A stretch of 64,000 nt of DNA, taken from positions 4,408,585 through 4,472,584 of the forward strand of contig NZ_CP055156.1 of assembly GCF_014217805.1 (NCBI RefSeq). The letters are read 5' to 3'. Each line of letters begins with the position of its first letter. Positions within the stretch are counted from its first letter, which is position 1. The stretch is from Adhaeribacter swui. GTDB taxonomy: Bacteria > Bacteroidota > Bacteroidia > Cytophagales > Hymenobacteraceae. The notes below the pieces were generated by a model. The model was not told the DNA's origin. It did no database searches and saw only the letters and a program-made list of their open reading frames with translations. Below, in pieces: positions 16,796-25,035 of this stretch. Position numbers and translations under genes: made by a program.

Positions 16796-17124
16796 TATAA
16801 TAAAGTAAATGCTAATACGTAAAAAGTAAAGATACTAAATTAAATAGCTTTAACGGCTTAAATTTAGGATTATAACTAAAGTAACAGCTTAGGGTTGTGA
16901 AATTAATATACAAAATAGGGATTAACGAAGAGCTTTTAACCAGAACTTTACATTACTAAGATTATTAAATAATTTGGCAGTAAATCAACGTTTATTTATC
17001 AAATATAAGTTAGTAGAAAACGCGAATTTTTAAAAATCTGTTTTACAGCGTATACACCTATACCGGCAACAACCACTTAAACAGCAAACAACTAATAAAT
17101 AACTCATAACGATTAAAACGGCAC
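16796..17124. other. 329-base divergent intergenic region
   Basis: Separates the leftward helicase gene and the rightward yebC gene; must hold both promoters. A TATCTTTA element for the helicase is at 16827-16834 (minus). For yebC I find no full TAnnTTTG match. It holds a GAATTTTTAAAAATC copy near 17023-17037. Confidence 0.5.
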
Positions 17125-17877
17125 ATGTCAGGACACAGTAAATGGTCAACGATTAAGCGGAAGAAAGGAGCCCTTGATGCCAAACGCTCCAAAATATTTA
17201 CTAAAATTATTAAAGAAATATCGGTGGCGGTACGCGAGAGCGGCCCCGATCCGGATGGTAATCCGCGTTTGCGTTTAGCAATCCAAAGTGCAAAAGCTGC
17301 CAACATGCCCAAAGAAAACATGGAGCGGGCCATTAAAAAAGGTTCGGGCGCGGATGATGCCCACTACACCGAAATTACGTACGAAGGATACGCCAACCAC
17401 GGCGTGGCCGTTTATGTAGAGTGTTTAACCGATAATTTAAACCGCACGGTAGCCAGTGTGCGGTCGGCATTTAGTAAAAATGGTGGGGCTTTGGGTACCA
17501 ACGGTTCTTTGGATTTTCTGTTCGACCGGAAAGGGGTTTTTGTGGTGAAACAAACCCAACCTCCTTTGGATGAAGAAGAATTTACTTTTGAAATGATTGA
17601 TGCCGGAGCCGAAGAAGTAATTTTTGAAGAAGAATATATTACCATCTATTGCGCCATGGAAGATTTTGGCGCTTTGCAAAAAATGGTAGAAAGCCTGCAT
17701 CTGGAAGTAGAAACCGCTGAACTGCAGCGCCTACCCAAAACCACTGTTGCCCTGGACGATGAAGCCGCCAAAAAAGTGCTTAAATTGATTGATGTACTCG
17801 AAGACGACGACGATGTGCAAAAAGTATATCACAATTTGGAATTAAACCAGGAGCAGATGGCCAATTTAGAAATGTAA
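17125..17877 (+). CDS. yebC: YebC/PmpR family protein
   Basis: A 250-residue member of the YebC/TACO1 family, recognised by the N-terminus MSGHSKWSTIKRKKGA, the LRLAIQSAKAANMPKENMERAIKKG region (several separate conserved blocks between 50 and 75) and the acidic C-terminal domain ending in VYHNLEL. YebC was long annotated as a DNA-binding regulator; later work on the family places it in translation, helping ribosomes through difficult stretches such as proline runs. The ATG at 17125 gives the exact conserved start. It precedes a Cytophagales-type conserved gene at 18021 but with a 143-base gap holding a small hairpin (17930-17959). Confidence 0.95.
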   Translation: MSGHSKWSTIKRKKGALDAKRSKIFTKIIKEISVAVRESGPDPDGNPRLRLAIQSAKAANMPKENMERAIKKGSGADDAHYTEITYEGYANHGVAVYVECLTDNLNRTVASVRSAFSKNGGALGTNGSLDFLFDRKGVFVVKQTQPPLDEEEFTFEMIDAGAEEVIFEEEYITIYCAMEDFGALQKMVESLHLEVETAELQRLPKTTVALDDEAAKKVLKLIDVLEDDDDVQKVYHNLELNQEQMANLEM

Positions 17878-18020
17878 CCAGTAAAAAATACCAGCTTGCA
17901 AAGTTTGGCTGAAATTTTGAAATAATAAACGAGTAAATAATTACCGAATCATTTACTCGAAAAACTTAAATAAGATTACGTGCTATTGCACGAATAAAGC
18001 AATAGCTAAATGCATGGAAT

Positions 18021-18713
18021 ATGGAAGACAAACTCGAAGTAATATTTGAAGGGCTTAAACAAAAATCAATCACCAAACAAACAATTTACCGGAACACGCA
18101 GGTAGTATTTGAAAAATTACGGGTAGCAGCGGCCGAGATTGTGGATATTTTAAGTCAAAAAATCACGGAAGTAGACTCTAATGTAGTAATTGAATACCGC
18201 AACATTAACGAATTTGAATTTCAAATTAAGTTTTCCGGCGATCTGCTCATTTTTGTGATGCATTCCAATGTTATAACTTTTCCGGAAGATCATGAACTAA
18301 TGAGTAACCCCTACGTGGAAGAAGATTTCCGCCGCCGGTTTTTTGGGCACATCATGGCATATAATTTTATGGCCGATTCTATTAAATACAACCGCATGAA
18401 CGATCCTGGGTACTTGCTGGCCCGCATCCTGATTAACGTAGAAAACCATTATTACCTGGAGGGGGTTAGCGAGCTTGATCTGGAATACTCGGATATTTCT
18501 AAAAATGTAATTGATGATAAAGCGCTACGTTTATTTATCGAAAGTGCGATGGTGGCTTCGGTTAATAACGATTTAATAGCCCCAGCCATCGATGATATCA
18601 AAAAGATTTCGGTGAAACAAAAAATGGAAAACCAGCAAGTAAGCCGCGGCCAGAAGTTGGGTTTTAGTTTTAGCTACGAAAGCAACAATAACAACTTTCA
18701 AGGCTTGTATTAA
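18021..18713 (+). CDS. Conserved protein of unknown function
   Basis: A 230-residue soluble protein without signal peptide or membrane segments. The N-terminal 60 residues are predicted helical; the middle (VVIEYRNINEFEFQIKFSG, then LLIFVMHSNVITFP) is beta-rich; conserved-looking FFGHIMAYNFMADSIKYNR and YLLARILINVENHYYLEG follow. The tail is Gln/Asn-rich. It resembles a widespread but uncharacterised Cytophagales protein; I recognise no catalytic motif. It may be expressed with yebC but has its own short leader. A strong terminator lies behind it. Confidence 0.75.
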   Translation: MEDKLEVIFEGLKQKSITKQTIYRNTQVVFEKLRVAAAEIVDILSQKITEVDSNVVIEYRNINEFEFQIKFSGDLLIFVMHSNVITFPEDHELMSNPYVEEDFRRRFFGHIMAYNFMADSIKYNRMNDPGYLLARILINVENHYYLEGVSELDLEYSDISKNVIDDKALRLFIESAMVASVNNDLIAPAIDDIKKISVKQKMENQQVSRGQKLGFSFSYESNNNNFQGLY

Positions 18714-18800
18714 GTTTGGGCTGGTGCCGCTTTTCCAAGAATAAAAAATTTAAAAAATAGTACTTTGTTGTATTTATTATGTTAAATACAATTTGCATTT

Positions 18801-18835
18801 AAAAGGCCCACGGTATTATCCGGCGGGCCTTTTAG
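18801..18835. terminator. Bidirectional terminator
   Basis: AAAAGGCCC (18801-18809) pairs with GGGCCTTTT (18825-18833), between convergent genes ending at 18713 and 18854. Confidence 0.85.
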
Positions 18836-18853
18836 TTTTAGTCCATTAAATCG

Positions 18854-20734
18854 TTAATCCATTATATCGGCCAGTTCCAGCCATCGCTCTGATTTTTGAT
18901 CGAGTAGTTGGTCTATTTGCTTCAGACGGGCTGCGTCTTCGGCAAGTTGCTTATGATCGGCGATGCCGCTGTTCATGCGGATAATAATGGCTTCTTTCTC
19001 CGTTTCTAAAGTGGCAATTTCATTTTCTAATTGCTCATACTCTCGTTTTTCGCTGTAACTCGCTTTTCGTTTTGCGCTCGTTGCTGGCTCCGGGGTAGCA
19101 GTAGGAGGGGGAGTGGCTGGTTTGGTACTTGGCTTAGCCGCTTCTTTTTCGTTTTCGGCTTGCCACTCGCGGTAATCGGAGTAATTACCCGGAAAATTGC
19201 GGATTATGCCTTCTCCTTCAAACACAAACAAATGCTCTACCAATTGGTCCATGAAATAGCGGTCGTGCGATACAATTAACAAACAGCCGCCAAATTGCAG
19301 TAAAAAGTCCTCCAGAATATTAAGCGTGATAATATCCAGATCGTTGGTAGGCTCATCCAAAATTAAAAAATTCGGATTTTTGATTAGCACCCGGAGTAAT
19401 TGCAAGCGGCGCTTTTCGCCCCCGCTTAATTTACCTACCAACGTGTATTGCTGCGCCGGTGGAAACATAAAGTGCTGCAAAAACTGCGACGCGGTAATTA
19501 CCTCGCCGTTGGCCATTTCTACCACTTCAGCAATTTCTTTTACAATATCAATTACCCGTTGGTCTTCTTTAAACGTGAGTTCGTCTTGGGTGTAATAGCC
19601 CACCACCGTCGTTTGCCCTGGGTCTACTTCGCCCGAATCGGGTTTTAATTTGCCGGTTAGCATATTCAGGAACGTGGATTTACCTGCGCCATTCTCGCCA
19701 ATGATGCCGATGCGGTCTTTTTTCTTAAAAACGTAGGAAAAATTATCAACTATCTTTTTGGCACCAAATGATTTAGAAATCTTTTCAACCTCAATAATTT
19801 TTCCGCCTTGCCGGGTTGTTTTTACCGATAACTCCAGTTGAGCCTGGTTTACTTTGCTGCTGGCTTTTTCTTTCAGGTCGTAAAAAGCATCAATGCGCGA
19901 TTTAGATTTGGTGCCCCGGGCTTTGGGTTGCCGGCGCATCCAATCTAATTCTTTGCGCATTAAATTGCGGGCTTTTTCAATTTCCAGGTCTTGCTGCAAT
20001 TCCCGCTCAGCTTTTTTCTCAATAAAGTACGCGTAGTTGCCTTTGTAAGAGTAAACTTTGCCTTGGTCCAGCTCCACAATTTCGTTAGCTACTTTATCCA
20101 GAAAATACCGGTCGTGAGTTACCATCAGTATGGTTTGCTGCGGCGACGATAGCACATTTTCGAGCCACTCAATGGTATCTAAATCCAGGTGGTTAGTAGG
20201 TTCGTCCATAATCAGCAAATCGGGTTCTTCAATAAGTACCCGGGCCATGGCTACCCGTTTTTTCTGGCCACCTGATAAATGGCGGATTTCTTTTTCGAGG
20301 TCGTTAATGCCAAATTTACTTAAAATCTGTTTTACCTTGGTTTCGTAGTCCCAGGCGTTCAGTTCTTCCATGCGCTCCATTAAGCGTTGCAGTTCGTCCG
20401 GATTGGCGTTTTCCTGAAGTAAAATCCGTTCGTACTGGCTTATGGTTTCAATAATTTCATTCTGGCCCGAAAACAAGGTTTGTTGCACGGTCATGGCCTC
20501 GTTAAACTCGGGTTGCTGACCCAGGTAGCCCACCTTAATTTCTTTACGGATGCTCACAGAACCGGAATCAGGAGCTAGTTTGCCGGCCAGTACGTTTAAC
20601 AAAGTAGTTTTCCCGGACCCGTTTACGCCTACCAGCGCCATACGCTGCCCTTTGCTGATTCCAAAATTTAAATCCCGGAAGAGCCAGCGGTCAGCGAACG
20701 TTTTCGATATATTTTCGGCAGATAAGTAATTCAT
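18854..20734 (-). CDS. uup: ABC-F ATPase, Uup-like
   Basis: A 626-residue soluble protein with two ABC ATPase domains: first Walker A GVNGSGKT (35-42), signature LSGGQKKR and MDEPTNHLD; second Walker A GENGAGKS, LSGGEKRR and LDEPTND. The linker between domains is the helical arm that ABC-F proteins insert towards the ribosomal P-tRNA. A Pro/Thr/Ala-rich spacer and a C-terminal coiled coil (about the last 75 residues) point to the Uup subgroup rather than EttA. No membrane segments, so it is a translation or genome-stability factor, not a transporter. The promoter element ends only four bases before the ATG. Confidence 0.88.
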   Translation of the reverse strand: MNYLSAENISKTFADRWLFRDLNFGISKGQRMALVGVNGSGKTTLLNVLAGKLAPDSGSVSIRKEIKVGYLGQQPEFNEAMTVQQTLFSGQNEIIETISQYERILLQENANPDELQRLMERMEELNAWDYETKVKQILSKFGINDLEKEIRHLSGGQKKRVAMARVLIEEPDLLIMDEPTNHLDLDTIEWLENVLSSPQQTILMVTHDRYFLDKVANEIVELDQGKVYSYKGNYAYFIEKKAERELQQDLEIEKARNLMRKELDWMRRQPKARGTKSKSRIDAFYDLKEKASSKVNQAQLELSVKTTRQGGKIIEVEKISKSFGAKKIVDNFSYVFKKKDRIGIIGENGAGKSTFLNMLTGKLKPDSGEVDPGQTTVVGYYTQDELTFKEDQRVIDIVKEIAEVVEMANGEVITASQFLQHFMFPPAQQYTLVGKLSGGEKRRLQLLRVLIKNPNFLILDEPTNDLDIITLNILEDFLLQFGGCLLIVSHDRYFMDQLVEHLFVFEGEGIIRNFPGNYSDYREWQAENEKEAAKPSTKPATPPPTATPEPATSAKRKASYSEKREYEQLENEIATLETEKEAIIIRMNSGIADHKQLAEDAARLKQIDQLLDQKSERWLELADIMD

Positions 20735-20738
20735 ACTG

Positions 20739-20746
20739 CAAAGGTA
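20739..20746 (-). promoter_or_regulatory. -7 element, apparently leaderless uup
   Basis: On the minus strand TACCTTTG matches TAnnTTTG; four bases separate it from the ATG at 20734, so the mRNA should begin at or next to the start codon. Confidence 0.6.
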
Positions 20747-20821
20747 GCGGAAAGATTGGAGAAGCCCGCCGTTTAGTTAAGCTGCTTAGGTTTAGCCTGA
20801 ATTTTTAAAAATTTAACAATA

Positions 20822-20845
20822 AAAAAGCCGGCATTTGCCGGCTTT
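20822..20845 (-). terminator. Terminator of the SPW gene
   Basis: AAAGCCGGC and GCCGGCTTT pair around a four-base loop, with a T run following on the minus strand, behind the gene ending at 20876. Confidence 0.85.
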
Positions 20846-20875
20846 CTCCTAAACCAATTAATAATAGATTCTAAA

Positions 20876-21280
20876 TTAACTACGATTGTTATTTAAATCG
20901 TTGATTATAGTGCTCCGGGTAGCGTTTGTTACGGTGGCCGGCACGGTACGGGTCATGAGGGAAGCCAGGATGGAGAAAATACCAAAAATTACGTGCGGTT
21001 CCCAAACTACTTCATGAAAATTAAAAATCCAGGGTGAGGCCGCTAAAAATAAGCCCACAAACAAATCCATCCGCAAGTGGCTTACCATCGGAATTTTCCG
21101 GATTATACCTACTTCAAAGTCGGTCATGATGGTTTGCAATAACACCATAATACCTACAATTACCGGTACCCAGGTTTCTGCTCCGCCGTTGTTAAAATCA
21201 AACACCCATGGTGAGGCTATTAAAATGATACCCACCAGATAATCTAAAATCCCGTGGATTCTTGTTGGAATAATACGCAT
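20876..21280 (-). CDS. SPW-repeat membrane protein
   Basis: A 134-residue protein with four hydrophobic segments arranged as two similar halves. Each half carries an SPW motif at the end of its first membrane segment: SPWVFDFNNGG near 24-34 and SPWIFNFHE near 83-91. This is the SPW repeat family (PF03779-like), found in many bacteria with no established function. It has no operon partner; terminator and promoter regions flank it. Confidence 0.85.
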   Translation of the reverse strand: MRIIPTRIHGILDYLVGIILIASPWVFDFNNGGAETWVPVIVGIMVLLQTIMTDFEVGIIRKIPMVSHLRMDLFVGLFLAASPWIFNFHEVVWEPHVIFGIFSILASLMTRTVPATVTNATRSTIINDLNNNRS

Positions 21281-21514
21281 AGTTTTACTTATTTAGTTGG
21301 TAGTAAAGAGTAATATTATTTATTTGGGTTTCTATACGGTTGGGTGGAGTAAAGGTTTTTAAAATACAAATAACATGTGGGTAACAAGCTAATTTTAGGT
21401 ATTTGGTATTAAATTAATTATATAAGTATAAATACGTAAGTAGGTATACTTAATTTAATATTTCTAATAATTTAAGCCTTTCGGCCAACTAGGTGGTTAT
21501 TCATAAAATTGCCG

Positions 21515-21522
21515 TAATTTTG
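21515..21522 (+). promoter_or_regulatory. -7 element, apparently leaderless murI
   Basis: TAATTTTG matches TAnnTTTG and ends four bases before the murI ATG at 21527. No -33 TTG at ideal spacing. Confidence 0.6.
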
Positions 21523-21526
21523 TTGC

Positions 21527-22342
21527 ATGAGCCAGCATTTAAAACAACAACCCATTGGGGTATTTGACAGCGGCATTGGCGGACTTACCTTGGCCCAGGC
21601 CATTACCCGCTTACTGCCCCACGAAAGATTAATTTATTTTGGCGATACGGCCCACTTGCCCTACGGCGATAAATCTACGGCGGCTATTCAGGCTTATTCC
21701 GTTAAAATTTGCAACTTGCTCATTCAGCAGCAGTGTAAAGTTATTTTAATTGCCTGCAATTCTGCTTCGGCGGCCGCTTACGATTTAGTGCGGGAGTACG
21801 TGGGCAGTAAAGCTAAAATTTTAAATGTGATCGATCCGGCCGTAGAATATATTGGCCAGCATTACGCTAATAAAACCGTCGGGCTTATTGGTACAAAACA
21901 AACGGTAAATTCCAACGTGTACAAAAAGAAGATCGATGCGTTGGAAAAAAACATTACCCTGCAATCTTTAGCTACCCCTTTGCTGGCCACCATGATTGAA
22001 GAAGGATTTTTCAATAATAACATTAGTGAAAGCGTTATAGCAAAGTATCTATCGGACCCAGAGCTCGACAACATCGAAGCGTTAATACTAGGTTGTACGC
22101 ACTACCCATTAATTAAAAACCAGATTAATGAGTTTTATCAGGGGCGCGTAGATATTGTGGATGCATCGACGCTCGTGGCCGAACACGTAAAGCAATTTTT
22201 AATTGCCAACGATTTAACCGCCGAAAAATTAGTTAAAGAGCACGCGTTTTACGTATCTGATTTTACCCGATCCTTCGAAGAATCTACCCGGATTTTCTTT
22301 GAACGGAAAGTAAATCTGGAACACTACCCGTTGTGGGAGTAA
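21527..22342 (+). CDS. murI: Glutamate racemase
   Basis: A 271-residue enzyme with the two catalytic cysteines in their usual settings: IACNSAS (Cys77) and LGCTHYPL (Cys190, followed by His192). The N-terminal GVFDSGIGGLT (11-21) binds substrate. It makes D-glutamate for peptidoglycan in the cytosol. Length is typical. It stands alone, with a very short predicted leader, and is followed by a block of short intergenic repeats. Confidence 0.95.
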   Translation: MSQHLKQQPIGVFDSGIGGLTLAQAITRLLPHERLIYFGDTAHLPYGDKSTAAIQAYSVKICNLLIQQQCKVILIACNSASAAAYDLVREYVGSKAKILNVIDPAVEYIGQHYANKTVGLIGTKQTVNSNVYKKKIDALEKNITLQSLATPLLATMIEEGFFNNNISESVIAKYLSDPELDNIEALILGCTHYPLIKNQINEFYQGRVDIVDASTLVAEHVKQFLIANDLTAEKLVKEHAFYVSDFTRSFEESTRIFFERKVNLEHYPLWE

Positions 22343-22505
22343 GGGGTTACAGGTTGCAGGTTACAAGTTTAAGGTTGAAAGGTGGACGTGTTGGAAAGTT
22401 TAAGGGTATACTTTGGGTTATTCTTAATTATACCTAGACCGGCATTCCAAATTTTAAAAATTTAAAAATCTGTGGTCTATGGACCATGGACTAGGGACTA
22501 AATAA
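22343..22505. repeat. Short-unit intergenic repeats after murI
   Basis: About 22343-22412 is a run of GTTACAGGTTGCAGGTTACAAG-like and GTTGGAAAGTTTAAGG-like units; 22449-22463 is an AT-palindrome copy; about 22468-22500 is built on TGGTC...GACCA. Related units recur at 28038-28184 and 44775-44820. Confidence 0.6.
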
Positions 22506-23117
22506 ATGAAGAAAAGATATCATATCATTGGCGATTTAAAACGCAACATGCTTATTCTGGCGGCGGCGAGCAGTCTGGGTTTAGCGAGTTGTAGTTCGGG
22601 CAGCAATTCGCAGCAGGATACGGCTACCAGCGACTGGTCAACGGGTACCAGCACTTTAAGCCAAGGCGTAATTACCGAAATGACCGAAACCAGCCCGGAT
22701 AATTGGAAAATAACCGACGAAAAACCAGCCGGAGCTGGTCAAGTAGCCGCCATTTTAAAGCATTACGATGGCAAAGTAGATACTTTAACCGGCGAGCCGC
22801 TGCAACGCGCCATGAACGAATATGCCTCGGTGCACCCGAATAATACCAACCGCTTTGGCATGATGGATGTGCTCATGTGGAGCGGCATCGGGTACATGGC
22901 CGGCCGCATGATGTCGCCGAACCCGGCCTATTATGCTAATTCTTCTATCTTAAACCGGACCAGTGGTTGGCGGAATAACATTTACCAGCAACGGCAGCAA
23001 AGTGGGGGCCGGGGTGGTTATTACGGCAGCGGCACTTACCGGAGCCGGAGTGCTACTCAAGCACCGCAGGGCCGTTCGGGCTATTTTTCCGGCCGCCGCA
23101 GTGGTTTTTCCTCTTAA
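22506..23117 (+). CDS. YgiB-like lipoprotein
   Basis: A 203-residue protein with lipobox LASC (Cys29); an internal Met15 would give a more compact signal. The middle holds GIGYMAGRMM (127-136), much like the GYMMGRMM segment of E. coli YgiB (DUF1190), and the C-terminus is Gly/Ser/Arg-rich (GGRGGYYGSG, then RSGYFSGRRSGFSS), also as in YgiB. The next gene encodes a YgiC-like glutathionylspermidine-synthase-family protein, exactly the partner of ygiB in enterobacteria. Homology is inferred from motif and context, not from a search. Role in other bacteria is unclear, probably at the envelope. Confidence 0.7.
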   Translation: MKKRYHIIGDLKRNMLILAAASSLGLASCSSGSNSQQDTATSDWSTGTSTLSQGVITEMTETSPDNWKITDEKPAGAGQVAAILKHYDGKVDTLTGEPLQRAMNEYASVHPNNTNRFGMMDVLMWSGIGYMAGRMMSPNPAYYANSSILNRTSGWRNNIYQQRQQSGGRGGYYGSGTYRSRSATQAPQGRSGYFSGRRSGFSS

Positions 23118-23225
23118 ATCTTCCGGTCTAATCTTTTAGAAATTGCCAGCTAATCAAAATTTTAAAAATTTGAGTTTTCTGGCAACTTCCGCTGTTCTGG
23201 ACGTACATTTAGCTTTTAATACACT

Positions 23226-24446
23226 TTGGCAAACTTAGAGAAATTCGCTTCTTTTAATGGGAGTAAAAATACCCGCGTGCAAGTAATAAAACACCACGGC
23301 AATGTAAATGCGGTGCTGCAAGGTTTAGGCTGGAACTGGGTAACCGAGGAAGGCTGCGCAAATTATTTGCCCGACGAAGCAGTTCTTTTGCCCGAAAAAG
23401 AGGCGGATGCTTTATTAAATGCCGCTACTCAGCTATACGACCTGATGGTGGCCGCCGTGCCCGACGATTTACCCGCTGATTTCTTGCAAATATTAGATAT
23501 TCCGGAAAACCTGTGGCCCATAATCCGGCAGTCCTGGAACGATGACCGGCACTGGCATTTATATGGCCGGTTTGATTTGGTGCAAACTCCTGAAGGGCCC
23601 AAGCTTTTAGAATTTAATGCCGATACCGCTACTTCTATTCCGGAAACCGCCGTGGTGCAATGGGCTAGTTTGGCAGCGGCGGGTAAAAACGAGGCGGCCC
23701 AAGCCTCGGGCTTGTACGAAGCCTTGGTGGAGCAACTAGCCAACTGGCGTTCCCGGAACGACGACTTAGCCCCGAATTTAGTATTAACCTACATTGGCGA
23801 AAGCACCGAAGACCGTACCAACTGCGAAGTTATTGCCCAGGCGGCCCGCGAAGCCGGCTTCGAAGCCTTCTTATTTCCGATTGATGAATTAACTTTTTCT
23901 ACCGAGGGAGCAGACCGGGGCGTTTGGGGCGAAGTGGGGAAGGATGAATGGCTTGAGTTTCCGTTTGTATTTAAATTACTGCCCTGGGAGCAGATTGCTT
24001 GGGAAGAACCGGAACTCGCCGAGGACTTAGCCAGTCTGATGCTTACCCGCAATGTGGTGGTAGCTAATCCGCCGTATACCTTAATCTGGCAAAGCAAAGG
24101 TTTTCTGGCCTGGCTCTGGAAAGCCTACCCGCATCACCCGCTTTTACTAGAAACAGCCTTAGAGCCTATTCCGGGCAAATACATTCGTAAGCCTTTTTTC
24201 GGTCGCGAAGGGCAAAACGTGCAGGTAGTAGATCAAAAAATTGTGGACGAAAAAGAAGGGGAGTACGCCAATCAAAAGTTTGTTTACCAAGCCTGGGTAG
24301 ATTTACCCCAAGACGACCAAGGTAATTTGTACCAGGCCGGCGTATTTTGGGCTGGCGAAGGTTGCGCCATTGGCCTGCGCCGGGAAAAAGGCATTATCAC
24401 GAACTTGTCGCAGTTTTTGCCGCACCTGTTGGATATAAATCGGTAA
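23226..24446 (+). CDS. Glutathionylspermidine synthase-family ATP-grasp protein (YgiC-like)
   Basis: A 406-residue protein of the GspS C-terminal domain family. Family traits are WNDDRHWHLYGRFDLV, LLEFNADTATSIPE (ligand-binding region near 135-148), VFKLLPWE and the ATP-grasp lysine region KYIRKPFFGREGQNV. There is no amidase domain and no signal peptide, like E. coli YgiC and YjfC, which lack true glutathionylspermidine synthase activity in reports on the family. The start appears to be TTG at 23226, since no ATG precedes the first conserved residues. The lipoprotein gene lies 108 bases upstream and is the likely functional partner. Confidence 0.83.
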   Translation: MANLEKFASFNGSKNTRVQVIKHHGNVNAVLQGLGWNWVTEEGCANYLPDEAVLLPEKEADALLNAATQLYDLMVAAVPDDLPADFLQILDIPENLWPIIRQSWNDDRHWHLYGRFDLVQTPEGPKLLEFNADTATSIPETAVVQWASLAAAGKNEAAQASGLYEALVEQLANWRSRNDDLAPNLVLTYIGESTEDRTNCEVIAQAAREAGFEAFLFPIDELTFSTEGADRGVWGEVGKDEWLEFPFVFKLLPWEQIAWEEPELAEDLASLMLTRNVVVANPPYTLIWQSKGFLAWLWKAYPHHPLLLETALEPIPGKYIRKPFFGREGQNVQVVDQKIVDEKEGEYANQKFVYQAWVDLPQDDQGNLYQAGVFWAGEGCAIGLRREKGIITNLSQFLPHLLDINR

Positions 24447-24448
24447 TT

Positions 24449-24943
24449 ATGAAAAAACTTCGGGGCCAAAGAAGATATTACCGCAATCTTCAAAAATTAA
24501 AAAATTTTAAAAATAACGCCTTGGATCTTTCCGGTAATTCAAATTCCTGGTTTGACCTTTGGCACATTCATTTTGATTGGAAAGGATTAGGAAATAAAAG
24601 CTGGAAAAAGAGAAAGCCGCATTTAGATAGCTTAATTAAACATTTTAACAGTTTTGAAGAAAGTTTAAATAGTTATCCCAAGCCATTTCACTTATTCGCC
24701 ATTATTCATGATTATGATAGTTCGGATGATGCTGTTTATATTCACACGTCAAACCCTAATCAGAATAACTTTCCATTAAGCGTGGAAGCAGCAACTGTCT
24801 CAAATTTAAAAAATCACCATTTGCAAAATTACCTGGATAGTTTATCCAGTTTCGAAAAAATATATTGCCAAAGTTTAGAAGAAAATTATTGTATTGTCTT
24901 CAAAAATAATATTGGGCAAGAATTTAACTTAAAGCTTACTTAG
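24449..24943 (+). CDS. Hypothetical protein, AT-rich gene
   Basis: A 164-residue protein starting at the ATG at 24449, three bases after the GspS-like stop; longer reading frames reach back into the GspS gene and are rejected. It is basic and aromatic at the N-terminus (KKLRGQRRYYRNLQKLKNF) with WFDLWHIHFDWKGLG at about 34-48 and an aspartate-rich IHDYDSSDDAVYIH segment. It has no signal or membrane segment. Base composition is visibly richer in A/T than neighbouring genes, hinting at later arrival. I do not recognise the family. It ends at a long AT-rich hairpin. Confidence 0.65.
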   Translation: MKKLRGQRRYYRNLQKLKNFKNNALDLSGNSNSWFDLWHIHFDWKGLGNKSWKKRKPHLDSLIKHFNSFEESLNSYPKPFHLFAIIHDYDSSDDAVYIHTSNPNQNNFPLSVEAATVSNLKNHHLQNYLDSLSSFEKIYCQSLEENYCIVFKNNIGQEFNLKLT

Positions 24944-24966
24944 CATATTTCTTCATTCCTTTTCAA

Positions 24967-25021
24967 TAAATTTTTAAATTTCTATTTTTTCGGATAAATC
25001 AAATAGAAATTTAAAAATTTA
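24967..25021. terminator. Long AT-rich bidirectional hairpin
   Basis: A 21-bp perfect inverted repeat (24967-24987 with 25001-25021) around a 13-base loop, T-rich on both strands, between convergent genes. Its stem is built from the same AAATTTTTAAATTT motif seen elsewhere. Confidence 0.8.
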
Positions 25022-25035
25022 GCTTTTACTAACTT

